Below are positions 17,179 through 24,121 of a stretch of DNA of 27,096 nucleotides, piece by piece; position 1 is the first letter of the stretch, and the number at the start of each line of letters is the position of its first letter. The translations under genes and the position numbers were made by a program. The notes under the pieces are model-generated. The model was not told the DNA's origin. It saw nothing but the letters and a program-made list of their open reading frames with translations, and did not search any database. The stretch spans positions 1-27,096 of the forward strand of contig JBBQPM010000089.1 of NCBI GenBank assembly GCA_038217425.1, given 5' to 3'. This DNA comes from JAIEPT01 sp038217425. GTDB taxonomy: Bacteria; Planctomycetota; Planctomycetia; Gemmatales; Gemmataceae.

Positions 17179-18144
17179 TCAGGAGCCGTTGTGGTAGAGC
17201 GTGCAGCGCGTGGGGAGATTTCCCGCATTGGTGACGACGATGCGGTAGGATTGCGACCGCATCGGGATCCAGGAGATGTAGCAATCGTGGCGTGGATGAA
17301 AGTCTGTGGCGACGTGCATTCCTTTATCGTCTTCAGCCACAATATCGACGTCGGTAGCCGAATGGGCGACGATCCAGATCTTGGCCTCGACGCCCTGTTT
17401 GAATTGGATTTGCAGGGTGTGGGGCGCTCCACGCGCGGCCAGATTGGGGATGGCGATCTCTTTGAGCCCCAGGGGAGGCCGGGGCGGAATTGGCAAATCG
17501 AGAGCGTTCGGATTCTGATTGAACGCCCGCCGATTCTGATCGTTCGCTTTCCTCTGATTCTCGAATTTTTGACCAAGGTAATAGATTTGAAACGGGATGC
17601 CGAGCAGCGCGAGCATGGAGACGAGAAGCCCGGTGAGGGCCACGCCCTTGCCGCTCTGGATGCGAGCCGCGGTTCCCAGGCCGATGGCGCTGAACGTGAT
17701 GCCGAGTAAACCGAAGATCAGTGCGAGTATCCAGCCGCAAAACGGAATGAAGACCAGAACGAAACCGATCACGCCAAGCGTCATGCCGGCGACGGCGAGG
17801 CCGTTGGCGGCGGGGGGCTGGTAGTAGGGCGGCGGTTGTGCAAACGGATCGGGGCCGTATGGCTGATGATGGTGCGGCGGCAGCTCGGCATGTTGCCAGC
17901 GATCGGGGGGATAGGCGCTGGGGGGAGCGGGGATACGCGGATCCGGCGCCGCGGGGGGCGTGTTCCAGGTTTGAAACGCCGCGGGAAGCACCGGCGGCGG
18001 CGGAGGCGAAACGGGCCGGGCGTTCGGGTCGGGGATGGTCCAGGAATTTTGGCACTTGGGGCACTGCACCAACTTCCCCACGAAATGCGGAGGAACTTGC
18101 AACCCCATCTGACAGGCCGGACAGTGCGCGAAGTTCGAAGACAA
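17179..18144 (-). CDS. Zinc-ribbon protein with proline-rich linker and DUF4190-like membrane domain
   Basis: A 321-residue protein starting at a TTG codon. The start is supported by GAGGTGG five bases upstream and by the zinc ribbon itself: the first CxxC (C8, C11) precedes the first internal ATG (residue 12), so a later start would break it. C28 and C31 (QCPKCQNSW) complete an MJ0042-type zinc ribbon. A proline-rich linker (about 38-113) leads to two membrane helices of DUF4190 type (about 115-190: NGLAVAGMTLGVIGFVLVF, and later GKGVALTGLLVSMLALLGI). The C-terminal 100 residues form a soluble, probably extracytoplasmic beta domain. The organisation, cytoplasmic zinc sensor-like head and membrane anchor, is common among planctomycete proteins of unknown role. 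A candidate promoter with perfect TATAAT lies just upstream. Confidence 0.85.
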   Translation of the reverse strand: MSSNFAHCPACQMGLQVPPHFVGKLVQCPKCQNSWTIPDPNARPVSPPPPPVLPAAFQTWNTPPAAPDPRIPAPPSAYPPDRWQHAELPPHHHQPYGPDPFAQPPPYYQPPAANGLAVAGMTLGVIGFVLVFIPFCGWILALIFGLLGITFSAIGLGTAARIQSGKGVALTGLLVSMLALLGIPFQIYYLGQKFENQRKANDQNRRAFNQNPNALDLPIPPRPPLGLKEIAIPNLAARGAPHTLQIQFKQGVEAKIWIVAHSATDVDIVAEDDKGMHVATDFHPRHDCYISWIPMRSQSYRIVVTNAGNLPTRCTLYHNGS

Positions 18145-18185
18145 GGACCACCTCGCCGAGAAACACCAAGCTTTCCCTCTGTCGC

Positions 18186-18212
18186 ATTATATCACATGGC
18201 GGAGACGAACAA
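18186..18212 (-). promoter_or_regulatory. Candidate promoter with perfect TATAAT
   Basis: On the minus strand a perfect -10 box TATAAT lies at 18186-18191, 41 bases before the TTG start at 18144. The best -35-like sequence, TTGTTC at 18207-18212, is 15 bases away and only a 4/6 match. A TATAAT is unlikely by chance in such GC-rich DNA, so the site is plausible despite its weak partner. Confidence 0.5.
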
Positions 18213-18294
18213 GACGCGATTCGGGCGTCGAGCTTGACCCGCGGCCCTGGCGAGCGGACAATGGAGGCAGCGGCAGGATTTCTCGGAGGTTCCG

Positions 18295-18411
18295 ATGCGT
18301 CGATGGTGGACCTGGCTCATGAACTGGCTTTGGCCCCCGCGGCCGCGACCCAAGCCGCCGCGCCGCAGGGGGCTCGGCTTCGAATCGCTCGAAGATCGCT
18401 CGATTCCGTGA
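18295..18411 (+). CDS. 38-residue ORF ending in planctomycete LEDR surface-protein motif
   Basis: A small ORF with GGAGG five bases before its ATG, one of the best ribosome sites of the window. It begins MRRWWTWLMNWLWPP, continues with a basic proline/arginine stretch (RPRPKPPRRR) and ends GFESLEDRSIP followed directly by TGA. A basic leader running into LExR-x-x-P(S) is, as I remember it, the conserved N-terminus of many large planctomycete extracellular proteins (LEPR-XLL-like), where the protein continues for hundreds of residues. Here it stops after the motif. It could be a decayed remnant of such a gene, or a genuine small peptide. The frame after the stop stays open through the palindrome at 18458-18524. 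It lies 164 bases before tssG. Confidence 0.55.
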   Translation: MRRWWTWLMNWLWPPRPRPKPPRRRGLGFESLEDRSIP

Positions 18412-18457
18412 TCTGCCGTTGTCCCGTGCCCGTTTGAAAATGAGACGTTGGGGATTT

Positions 18458-18524
18458 CTTTCCGAGCCGGAAGCGTAAGCGACGATCTTGCGAAAATCGT
18501 CGCTTACGCTTCCGGCTCGGAAAG
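18458..18524. repeat. Perfect 29-bp palindrome (GAGCC...GGCTC family)
   Basis: Arms 18458-18486 and 18496-18524 are exact reverse complements over 29 bases around a 9-base loop; the arm contains CCGAGCCGGAAGCGTAAGCG. It is the strongest hairpin in the window and lies between the LEDR ORF and tssG, 51 bases before the tssG start. With no T-run it is not a classic terminator, but a transcript crossing it would fold strongly. Confidence 0.92.
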
Positions 18525-18575
18525 GCGATGTGTGATTATTGCCCGCGTGCAGCATAAACCAAGGAGACCAGCGCC

Positions 18576-19697
18576 GTGGCGGGAAAGGGGATCATCGATC
18601 GACTGTTCGCGGAAGGCTACGCCTTCGACTTCTTCCAGGCCGTGCGCCTGTTTGAACGCCTCAATCCCAACCGTCAGCCCGTCGGCGGCAGCGCCACGCC
18701 TGCGAACGAGGCGGTCCGCTTTCGGTCGCATCTGTCGCTCAGCTTTCCCCCCAGCGCCATCTACGACGCGCTTCCGCCCGGGCAGCCCGGCGGGTTGCCG
18801 CAACTCGTCATCACGTTTCTGGGTCTCCTGGGGACCACCGGCGCCCTGCCCCGGCATTACACCGAAATCGTCATGCGGCACGAGCGCGAGATGCGCGGCA
18901 AAGAAGCCGGCGCCCTGCGCGCCTGGTTCGATCTCTTCAACCATCGGCTCGTTTCCCTCTTCTACCGCGCCTGGAAAAAGTACCGCTTTTGGCTCCCCAT
19001 TGAGCAAGGCGATCAGGTCCGCAAGGAACCCGACCCGTTCACACGCGGCCTCTTTTCGCTGGTCGGCATGGGCATGCGCTCGATGCGCCATCGACTCCGC
19101 GTCGGCTCGCAAGAGGCGACCGAATCAGGACCGCACGAACGCGTCTGGGCCAAGGTCGAAGACTTCGGCCTGCTCTACTACTCCGGGCTCCTGTCGCAGC
19201 AACACCGCACCGCGATCGGCCTGGAGCAAATGCTCTCGGACTATTTGCGTCTGCCGGTGCAGGTCGAGCAATTCCAGGGACAATGGCTGCAGCTCGACGA
19301 GAGCAACCGGTCGCATCTGGGCGAGTTGGGACTCAACAATGAGCTGGGCACAAACGTCGTCGTCGGCCAGCGCGTGTGGGACGTGCAGGGCCGAATCCGC
19401 GTGCAGATCGGACCGCTGACGAATCGGCAGTTCGAAGTTTTTATGCCGGACGACTCGGCCGTACCGGAGGGGAAGGCGTTTTATCAGCTCAGCCATCTGA
19501 TTCGGCTCTACGTGGGGCCCGAGTTTGAGATCGACGTGCAGCTGCTGCTGCAACCCGCGGAGGTGCCCGAGTGCCGACTCCCCGAGAGCAGCGGCGACGG
19601 CGCCCGGCTGGGATGGAACACCTGGCTTTCGAGCCAATCGTTCGGCGCCGACGTGGGCGACGCCATCTTCCAGTGCGAACAACGGATTCGTTTGTAG
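18576..19697 (+). CDS. tssG: Type VI secretion baseplate subunit TssG (ImpH/VasB family)
   Basis: A 373-residue protein starting at GTG 18576 with AAGGAG nine bases upstream. The N-terminal YAFDFFQAVRLFERLNP (15-31) with a preceding basic/hydrophobic turn, FLGLLGTTGALPRHYTE (81-97) and FDLFNHRLVSLFYRAWKKYR (118-137) are diagnostic of the TssG/ImpH/VasB family; length is near the usual 330-370. TssG forms the baseplate wedge with TssF and TssE and recruits the sheath of a contractile secretion machine at the inner membrane. tssF normally sits immediately upstream, but here the upstream gene is only the 38-codon LEDR ORF, and no other T6SS component is in the window. The SUMF1-like gene starts 12 bases downstream, so the two are probably co-transcribed. 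The family call is firm; the system it serves is not visible. Confidence 0.93.
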   Translation: MAGKGIIDRLFAEGYAFDFFQAVRLFERLNPNRQPVGGSATPANEAVRFRSHLSLSFPPSAIYDALPPGQPGGLPQLVITFLGLLGTTGALPRHYTEIVMRHEREMRGKEAGALRAWFDLFNHRLVSLFYRAWKKYRFWLPIEQGDQVRKEPDPFTRGLFSLVGMGMRSMRHRLRVGSQEATESGPHERVWAKVEDFGLLYYSGLLSQQHRTAIGLEQMLSDYLRLPVQVEQFQGQWLQLDESNRSHLGELGLNNELGTNVVVGQRVWDVQGRIRVQIGPLTNRQFEVFMPDDSAVPEGKAFYQLSHLIRLYVGPEFEIDVQLLLQPAEVPECRLPESSGDGARLGWNTWLSSQSFGADVGDAIFQCEQRIRL

Positions 19698-19709
19698 GAG
19701 ACGTGCATC

Positions 19710-20558
19710 ATGGGCGACGAAGATTTGGGGAGTCTGAAAGACCTGGCGCCCAGGCCGCGCCAGCGCCGCGACGTCAAGCAACTCTTCGACGCGCTGCAGA
19801 ACGAAGAGAAGCCGCAGGCGCGGGTCGTCACGAATAGTCTGGGCATGAAGCTGGTGCTGATCTCCGCGGGCACGTTCTCGATGGGGGCGACCGATGACGA
19901 CGCCCATGGCCGACTGAACGAAAAGCCGCGCCATGAAGTGCTCATCACGCAGCCGTTCTACCTGGCCGAGACGGTCGTGACGCAGTCGCAGTATCAGAAG
20001 CTAATGGGCAAGAATCCCGCGCGGTTTCCGTTGTCGGCGGGGGGCGGGCCCGATCATCCCGTCGAGCAGGTTTCTTGGACCGACGCGGCGGCGTTTTGCG
20101 CCAAGCTTTCGAGTCAGCCGGACGAACAGTCGGCCGGGCGCGTCTATCGGTTGCCGCGCGAGGCGGAATGGGAGTACGCCTGCCGAGCGGGCGAGGCGAC
20201 GGCGTTCGCGTTCGGCGCGACACTTACGGCAGGACAGGCGAACTTCGCGCACGAGGGCTCGGCCGGCAAGACGAAGCAGGTCGCTCGGTTCCCGTCCAAC
20301 AATTTCGGCCTGTTCGACATGCACGGCAACGTCTGGGAGTGGTGCAGCGACTGGTACGGGGAAGATTACTACAAGTCGAGCCCGTCGCGCGATCCGCAGG
20401 GGCCCGCGCAGGGGAAGTTCCGCGTCGCCCGGGGCGGTTGCTGGCGTTCGCATGCAGCGACGTGCCGGGCCGCGTATCGCAACGCGCTCGTGCCGCACAA
20501 TCGCGATCCCTATACCGGCTTCCGCGTCGCCTGCACCCTGGCCGCCAAAACCGAGTGA
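19710..20558 (+). CDS. SUMF1/FGE-sulfatase domain protein
   Basis: A 282-residue protein with GGAG shortly before the ATG. After a 35-residue charged leader comes a complete formylglycine-generating enzyme-like (C-type lectin-related) fold: NSLGMKLVLISAGTFSMGA (42-60), VTQSQYQKLMG, HPVEQVSWTDAAAFC (116-130), RLPREAEWEYACRAG (147-161), GLFDMHGNVWEWCSDWY (200-216), RGGCW and GFRVA (270-274). True FGEs oxidise a sulfatase cysteine using two cysteines spaced C-x4-C near the C-terminus; here the candidates are C244 and C252, eight apart, so the enzymatic pair appears absent. Such proteins are more often binding or regulatory domains, or iron oxidases of other kinds. Tight linkage to tssG and to the zinc-finger/TPR gene suggests an accessory role; SUMF1 domains also occur in T6SS-associated regulators, but that link is inference here. 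No sulfatase is nearby. Confidence 0.88.
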   Translation: MGDEDLGSLKDLAPRPRQRRDVKQLFDALQNEEKPQARVVTNSLGMKLVLISAGTFSMGATDDDAHGRLNEKPRHEVLITQPFYLAETVVTQSQYQKLMGKNPARFPLSAGGGPDHPVEQVSWTDAAAFCAKLSSQPDEQSAGRVYRLPREAEWEYACRAGEATAFAFGATLTAGQANFAHEGSAGKTKQVARFPSNNFGLFDMHGNVWEWCSDWYGEDYYKSSPSRDPQGPAQGKFRVARGGCWRSHAATCRAAYRNALVPHNRDPYTGFRVACTLAAKTE

Positions 20559-20565
20559 GGCGCCT

Positions 20566-22026
20566 ATGTCACACCCCGCGCCCGACACGCTGGTCGCATT
20601 CCTGCAGGGCGAACTCGCTCCCGCGGACGTCGTGCCGCTCGAGGAGCATCTGCTGACGTGTCCGGAATGCGTGCTCGCGCTCGACCAGCTCGGCTCGGCG
20701 GAATCGGACACGTTCCTGTCGCGGTTGCGTTCGATGCACGACGACGGGCCGTCGTCGGGCCCCACGCAAGTGGGGTCCTTGCCCGCGCGGGCACCGGAAA
20801 AAACATCGGGGACGGAGAAGCTGAAGCCGCGTCCCGCGCCGCCGCCGAAAGCGAGCGCGCTCAAATCGGGACGAGCCTACCGTTGGGTCTGGATCACCGG
20901 CGTTTTGACGGCGAGCGCCTACTTGTCGTTATGTTTTGGAAGCTTGCTCTCTTCGAAAAGAACACCCGGTGTAACGCCCGATCCGTTACCTCAAATCCCC
21001 ACGAAGCAAACGCTGCCGTCTCTCACCGAATTGATCGGCCAGGCGCAAGCGTCTTTGGCGGCCGACGAAATCAAGCATGCGGACGAGCGCCTCAAGCTGG
21101 CCCATCAACATCTGTCGGATCCGACGGTCACCGCGGCGCAGCGAGGCAAGGTGTATCTTCTGACGGGCTACGTTCGCCAGCGTCTGAGCAAGCTCGACGA
21201 TGCCGTCGCGATGTTTGCGCGGGTACTGGAACTGCCCGGCGACTCCGACGACCATGCGGCCGCTGCGTTTCGTCTCGGCAAGCTGGCGCTGGAACGGAGT
21301 CAATTCGACAAAGCAGATGTCTTGCTCAAACGCGCTGCCGACTGGCAGGAACGGCGCCAGACCAAAGGCCTTGCCCTTTGGGAAGTCCGGCTCGCGCAGG
21401 CCGACGTCTTTGCCGCGCAGAAGCGTTATGCCCAGGCCGAAACTTTTTATGAGGAGGTCGTGGAATTGCTGCAACCGTTCGATGCCCAGACGCATCGTGA
21501 AGTCGAAGCCAAGCTGCTCCGTTTGGAATTTGCCCAAGAAAAGTGGTTGGCGGCCGAGACGCGTTCGCTCGCTATGGTCGAAGACCTGCGTCGAGACCAC
21601 GGTCCGGAAGCGGAGAAGGTGCTGAAGGCGGAAGAGACGCTGCTCGATTTGTATCTGCGCAAGGGCGACGCCGGCAGCGCGGAACCGATTCGCAGACGGC
21701 ATCTCGCGGTCCGCACTCAACAACTCGGCACGGATCATTCGCGCGTCCAGGAGCTGGCCGAGTCGCTGGTTCGATGTTATTTGGAGCAGGGCAAAGGAGC
21801 CGAGGCGGAGCGGGCGCTGGCCGCGCATCCGCTCGTCAAAAATTCCGCCCTGCTGGGTCGAGCGTTCGCCTTACAGAAAAAATACGTAGCCGCGGAGCCC
21901 TTGCTGCTGGCGAGCTATCGCGCCGACCCGCGGACTGAGACGCGCCAGTGGCTTGTCGAGCTTTATGACGCCTGGGGCAAACCCGAAGAAGCCAAGAAGC
22001 GGCGCGGAACCGTTAACGGAAGTTAA
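20566..22026 (+). CDS. Zinc-finger (anti-sigma-like) membrane protein with TPR repeats
   Basis: A 486-residue protein starting at 20566, seven bases after the SUMF1 stop and with GAGG five bases before the ATG. Residues 1-40 carry an HxxxCxxC zinc motif (H28, C32, C35 in EEHLLTCPEC), as in zinc-binding anti-sigma factors and in planctomycete kinases. One membrane helix follows at about 106-128 (WVWITGVLTASAYLSLCFG). The rest, about 145-480, is a chain of TPR-like helical repeats (ADERLKLAHQHL, KVYLLTGYVRQRLSKLDDAV, AQAETFYEEVVELL, AEPLLLASYRADP), most likely outside the cytoplasm. The head could sense or hold a partner while the TPR part scaffolds an envelope complex. No sigma factor gene adjoins it, so an anti-sigma role is not supported by context. 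It appears to be the last gene of the tssG cluster. Confidence 0.85.
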   Translation: MSHPAPDTLVAFLQGELAPADVVPLEEHLLTCPECVLALDQLGSAESDTFLSRLRSMHDDGPSSGPTQVGSLPARAPEKTSGTEKLKPRPAPPPKASALKSGRAYRWVWITGVLTASAYLSLCFGSLLSSKRTPGVTPDPLPQIPTKQTLPSLTELIGQAQASLAADEIKHADERLKLAHQHLSDPTVTAAQRGKVYLLTGYVRQRLSKLDDAVAMFARVLELPGDSDDHAAAAFRLGKLALERSQFDKADVLLKRAADWQERRQTKGLALWEVRLAQADVFAAQKRYAQAETFYEEVVELLQPFDAQTHREVEAKLLRLEFAQEKWLAAETRSLAMVEDLRRDHGPEAEKVLKAEETLLDLYLRKGDAGSAEPIRRRHLAVRTQQLGTDHSRVQELAESLVRCYLEQGKGAEAERALAAHPLVKNSALLGRAFALQKKYVAAEPLLLASYRADPRTETRQWLVELYDAWGKPEEAKKRRGTVNGS

Positions 22027-22147
22027 CTACTCTCACATGTGTAAAGCCCGGCCGAATTCTCCTCATCGCAGTTGATTTCCCGCCTTCGTAAAATTCGTGT
22101 GCTAGGGTAGTGCAGGAACAGAAATTGGGCACCCCCAAGGAACTCCT

Positions 22148-24121
22148 ATGCCCCGGCTCCCCGTTCGCTTCTACCACTGGGCCAAGATCGGCATCGACGC
22201 GATCCTGCTTACCGTTGCGTTCGTCGTCGCCTACTGGGCGCGCTTCGAAGGCAATATATCCAACGTTCATCGCGAGATCCTGTGGGCGTCGCTCCCCGCA
22301 GTCGTGTTGCTCAAACTCGCCGCCCTCATGGCGCTGGGCGTGTTTCGACTCGCCTGGCGCTGCGCCGGCTTGGCGGAAATCGGGCTCATTCTGCGCGGGT
22401 TGCTCGTTGGCTCGATACTCTTGACGCTCTTGCGCCTCGGCGCCGAATGGGCCGATGATATCTTCCCGGTCGGCAGATTCTTCCTCGTCCCCTTCGGCGT
22501 CATCCTTATCGATTGCGCCTTGGCCGTCATCTTGATGATCGGCGTGCGCGGGTACTGGCGCGGCCGGATCGAGCGGCGTGAGAAGAAGCATTGGATCCTT
22601 AGCAAACCGCTGCTGCGCAAGGCGCTTCTGGTCGGTACCGGGCCCGCCAGCGTGCAACTGGCGCGCGAACTCAAGGCTCGCCCGCAACTGTGCGTCGACG
22701 TCCAGGGACTGCTGGCCGAGGATCGCCAAAAAATCGGCATGGTGATGAGCGGCGTGCGCGTGGTCGGCGCCATCTCCGACATGGCCGCCGTCGCCGAGGA
22801 GTTCGACACGGATCGCATCCTCATTCCGCTCCCGGAAGTCGGCAGCCGGGTTCGCGAGATCGTGCACCTCTGCCAGCAAGCGGGACTTACGCCCCACGTC
22901 ATCGACGAGGGGAACGATCAGAAACTGAAGCTCTCGCGGATTCGCCAGGTCTCCGTCGAAGACCTGTTGCGGCGGGCGCCGGTCCGTCTGGAAGGCAACG
23001 TCGTGCCCGAATTGATCCGCGGTAAAGTCGTCATGGTCTCCGGCGCCGGGGGGAGCATCGGTTCGCAGCTGTGCCGGGAAGTTTGCAAGCACGAGCCGCG
23101 CCGGCTGATTCTCCTGGAACAGGCCGAGAATAATCTCTTCAACATCCACCGCACGCTCGCCGCGGAGTTTCCCGGCCTGCCGCTGACGCCCGCGATCGCC
23201 GACGTCTGCGACGCCGACCGGCTCGCGCAGATTCTGCGTGCGTATGGCCCGCAGGTTATCTTTCACGCGGCGGCACATAAGCACGTCCCCATGATGGAAT
23301 GGAACGCCACCGAGGCGATCAAGAACAACGTCCTGGGGACCAAGGGCCTCGCCGATCTTGCGCACCAGTTTGGCGTCGGGCACTTCGTCATGGTCTCCAC
23401 CGACAAGGCGGTCAACCCGACGAGCGTCATGGGCGTCTCCAAACGCGTCGCCGAAATTTACGTGCAGGCGTTGGCGCAGCACAGCAAGACCTGTTTCGTC
23501 ACCGTCCGCTTCGGCAACGTGCTCGGCTCGGCCGGAAGCGTCATTCCGATCTTCCAGGAACAGATCGCGGCCGGCGGCCCGGTCACTGTCACGCATCCCG
23601 ATATGAAGCGCTACTTCATGACGATCCCCGAAGCTTGCCAGTTGATTCTCGAAGCGGCCTCGCTCGGCAAAGGCGGCGAAATCTTCGTCCTCGACATGGG
23701 CGAACCGGTCAAGATCGTCGATCTCGCCACCGATATGATTCGTCTTTCCGGCTTCGAACCGGGCACGGAGATCGAGATCAATTTCTCGGGCATGCGGCCC
23801 GGCGAGAAGCTGTTCGAAGAACTTTCGCTCGAAACCGAACAGGCTGGACGCACCCGGCATCCGCGCATCTTCACCGGCAGGAACGCCAACTGCGATCTCG
23901 AACTAATTCGCCGAAAGATCGACGAACTGCGCGAACTTGTCGACGGCAACAACGGCCTCGAGCTGCGTCGGAAGTTTCAGGACATCGTGCCCGAATACAC
24001 GTTCATTCCCGCCGACGTGCGGACGGGCTCGGAGGAAACGGTCCGCGACATGCAGATCGAGAAGTTCGAGACGCCGTCCGAAGTCAAGCGCGACGTCCGC
24101 CGACTCCCGGTGCGACAATGA
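22148..24121 (+). CDS. Membrane nucleotide-sugar 4,6-dehydratase/epimerase, CapD/WbpM/PglF type
   Basis: A 657-residue protein with AAGGA five bases before the ATG. About four N-terminal membrane helices (about 10-135) precede a first Rossmann-like domain (LLVGTGPASVQLARELKAR) and the catalytic SDR domain with GAGGSIGS (299-306). The active site shows STDK (417-420) and M428-x3-K432, where methionine replaces the usual tyrosine, a known feature of the FlaA1/WbpM C6-dehydratases. AAAHKHVPMME, VRFGNVLGS and MRPGEKLFEEL are further family signatures. These enzymes convert UDP-GlcNAc to the 4-keto-6-deoxy sugar at the inner membrane, a first step toward QuiNAc, FucNAc or bacillosamine residues. 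It opens a run of overlapping genes for surface polysaccharide. A TAAAAT at 22089-22094 could be its -10 box, but no good -35 is seen. The terminal 60 residues are charged and family-variable. Confidence 0.93.
   Translation: MPRLPVRFYHWAKIGIDAILLTVAFVVAYWARFEGNISNVHREILWASLPAVVLLKLAALMALGVFRLAWRCAGLAEIGLILRGLLVGSILLTLLRLGAEWADDIFPVGRFFLVPFGVILIDCALAVILMIGVRGYWRGRIERREKKHWILSKPLLRKALLVGTGPASVQLARELKARPQLCVDVQGLLAEDRQKIGMVMSGVRVVGAISDMAAVAEEFDTDRILIPLPEVGSRVREIVHLCQQAGLTPHVIDEGNDQKLKLSRIRQVSVEDLLRRAPVRLEGNVVPELIRGKVVMVSGAGGSIGSQLCREVCKHEPRRLILLEQAENNLFNIHRTLAAEFPGLPLTPAIADVCDADRLAQILRAYGPQVIFHAAAHKHVPMMEWNATEAIKNNVLGTKGLADLAHQFGVGHFVMVSTDKAVNPTSVMGVSKRVAEIYVQALAQHSKTCFVTVRFGNVLGSAGSVIPIFQEQIAAGGPVTVTHPDMKRYFMTIPEACQLILEAASLGKGGEIFVLDMGEPVKIVDLATDMIRLSGFEPGTEIEINFSGMRPGEKLFEELSLETEQAGRTRHPRIFTGRNANCDLELIRRKIDELRELVDGNNGLELRRKFQDIVPEYTFIPADVRTGSEETVRDMQIEKFETPSEVKRDVRRLPVRQ

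Noticed and set aside
4029..18524. CRISPR array formed by the palindromic repeats
   Set aside because: The elements are thousands of bases apart, not identical and not regularly spaced, and no cas gene is present.
22072..22101. TTGATT-based promoter for the polysaccharide operon
   Set aside because: At the proper spacing the -10 position reads TCGTGT; the nearby TAAAAT is only 11 bases away, too close for this -35.
22013..23860. 615-codon open frame antisense to the CapD/WbpM-like gene
   Set aside because: No recognisable domain; the sense strand encodes a complete dehydratase with its active-site motifs.
23299..24117. Upstream extension of the flippase frame
   Set aside because: It overlaps the dehydratase gene out of frame; the ATGA junction at 24118 gives the usual flippase N-terminus.
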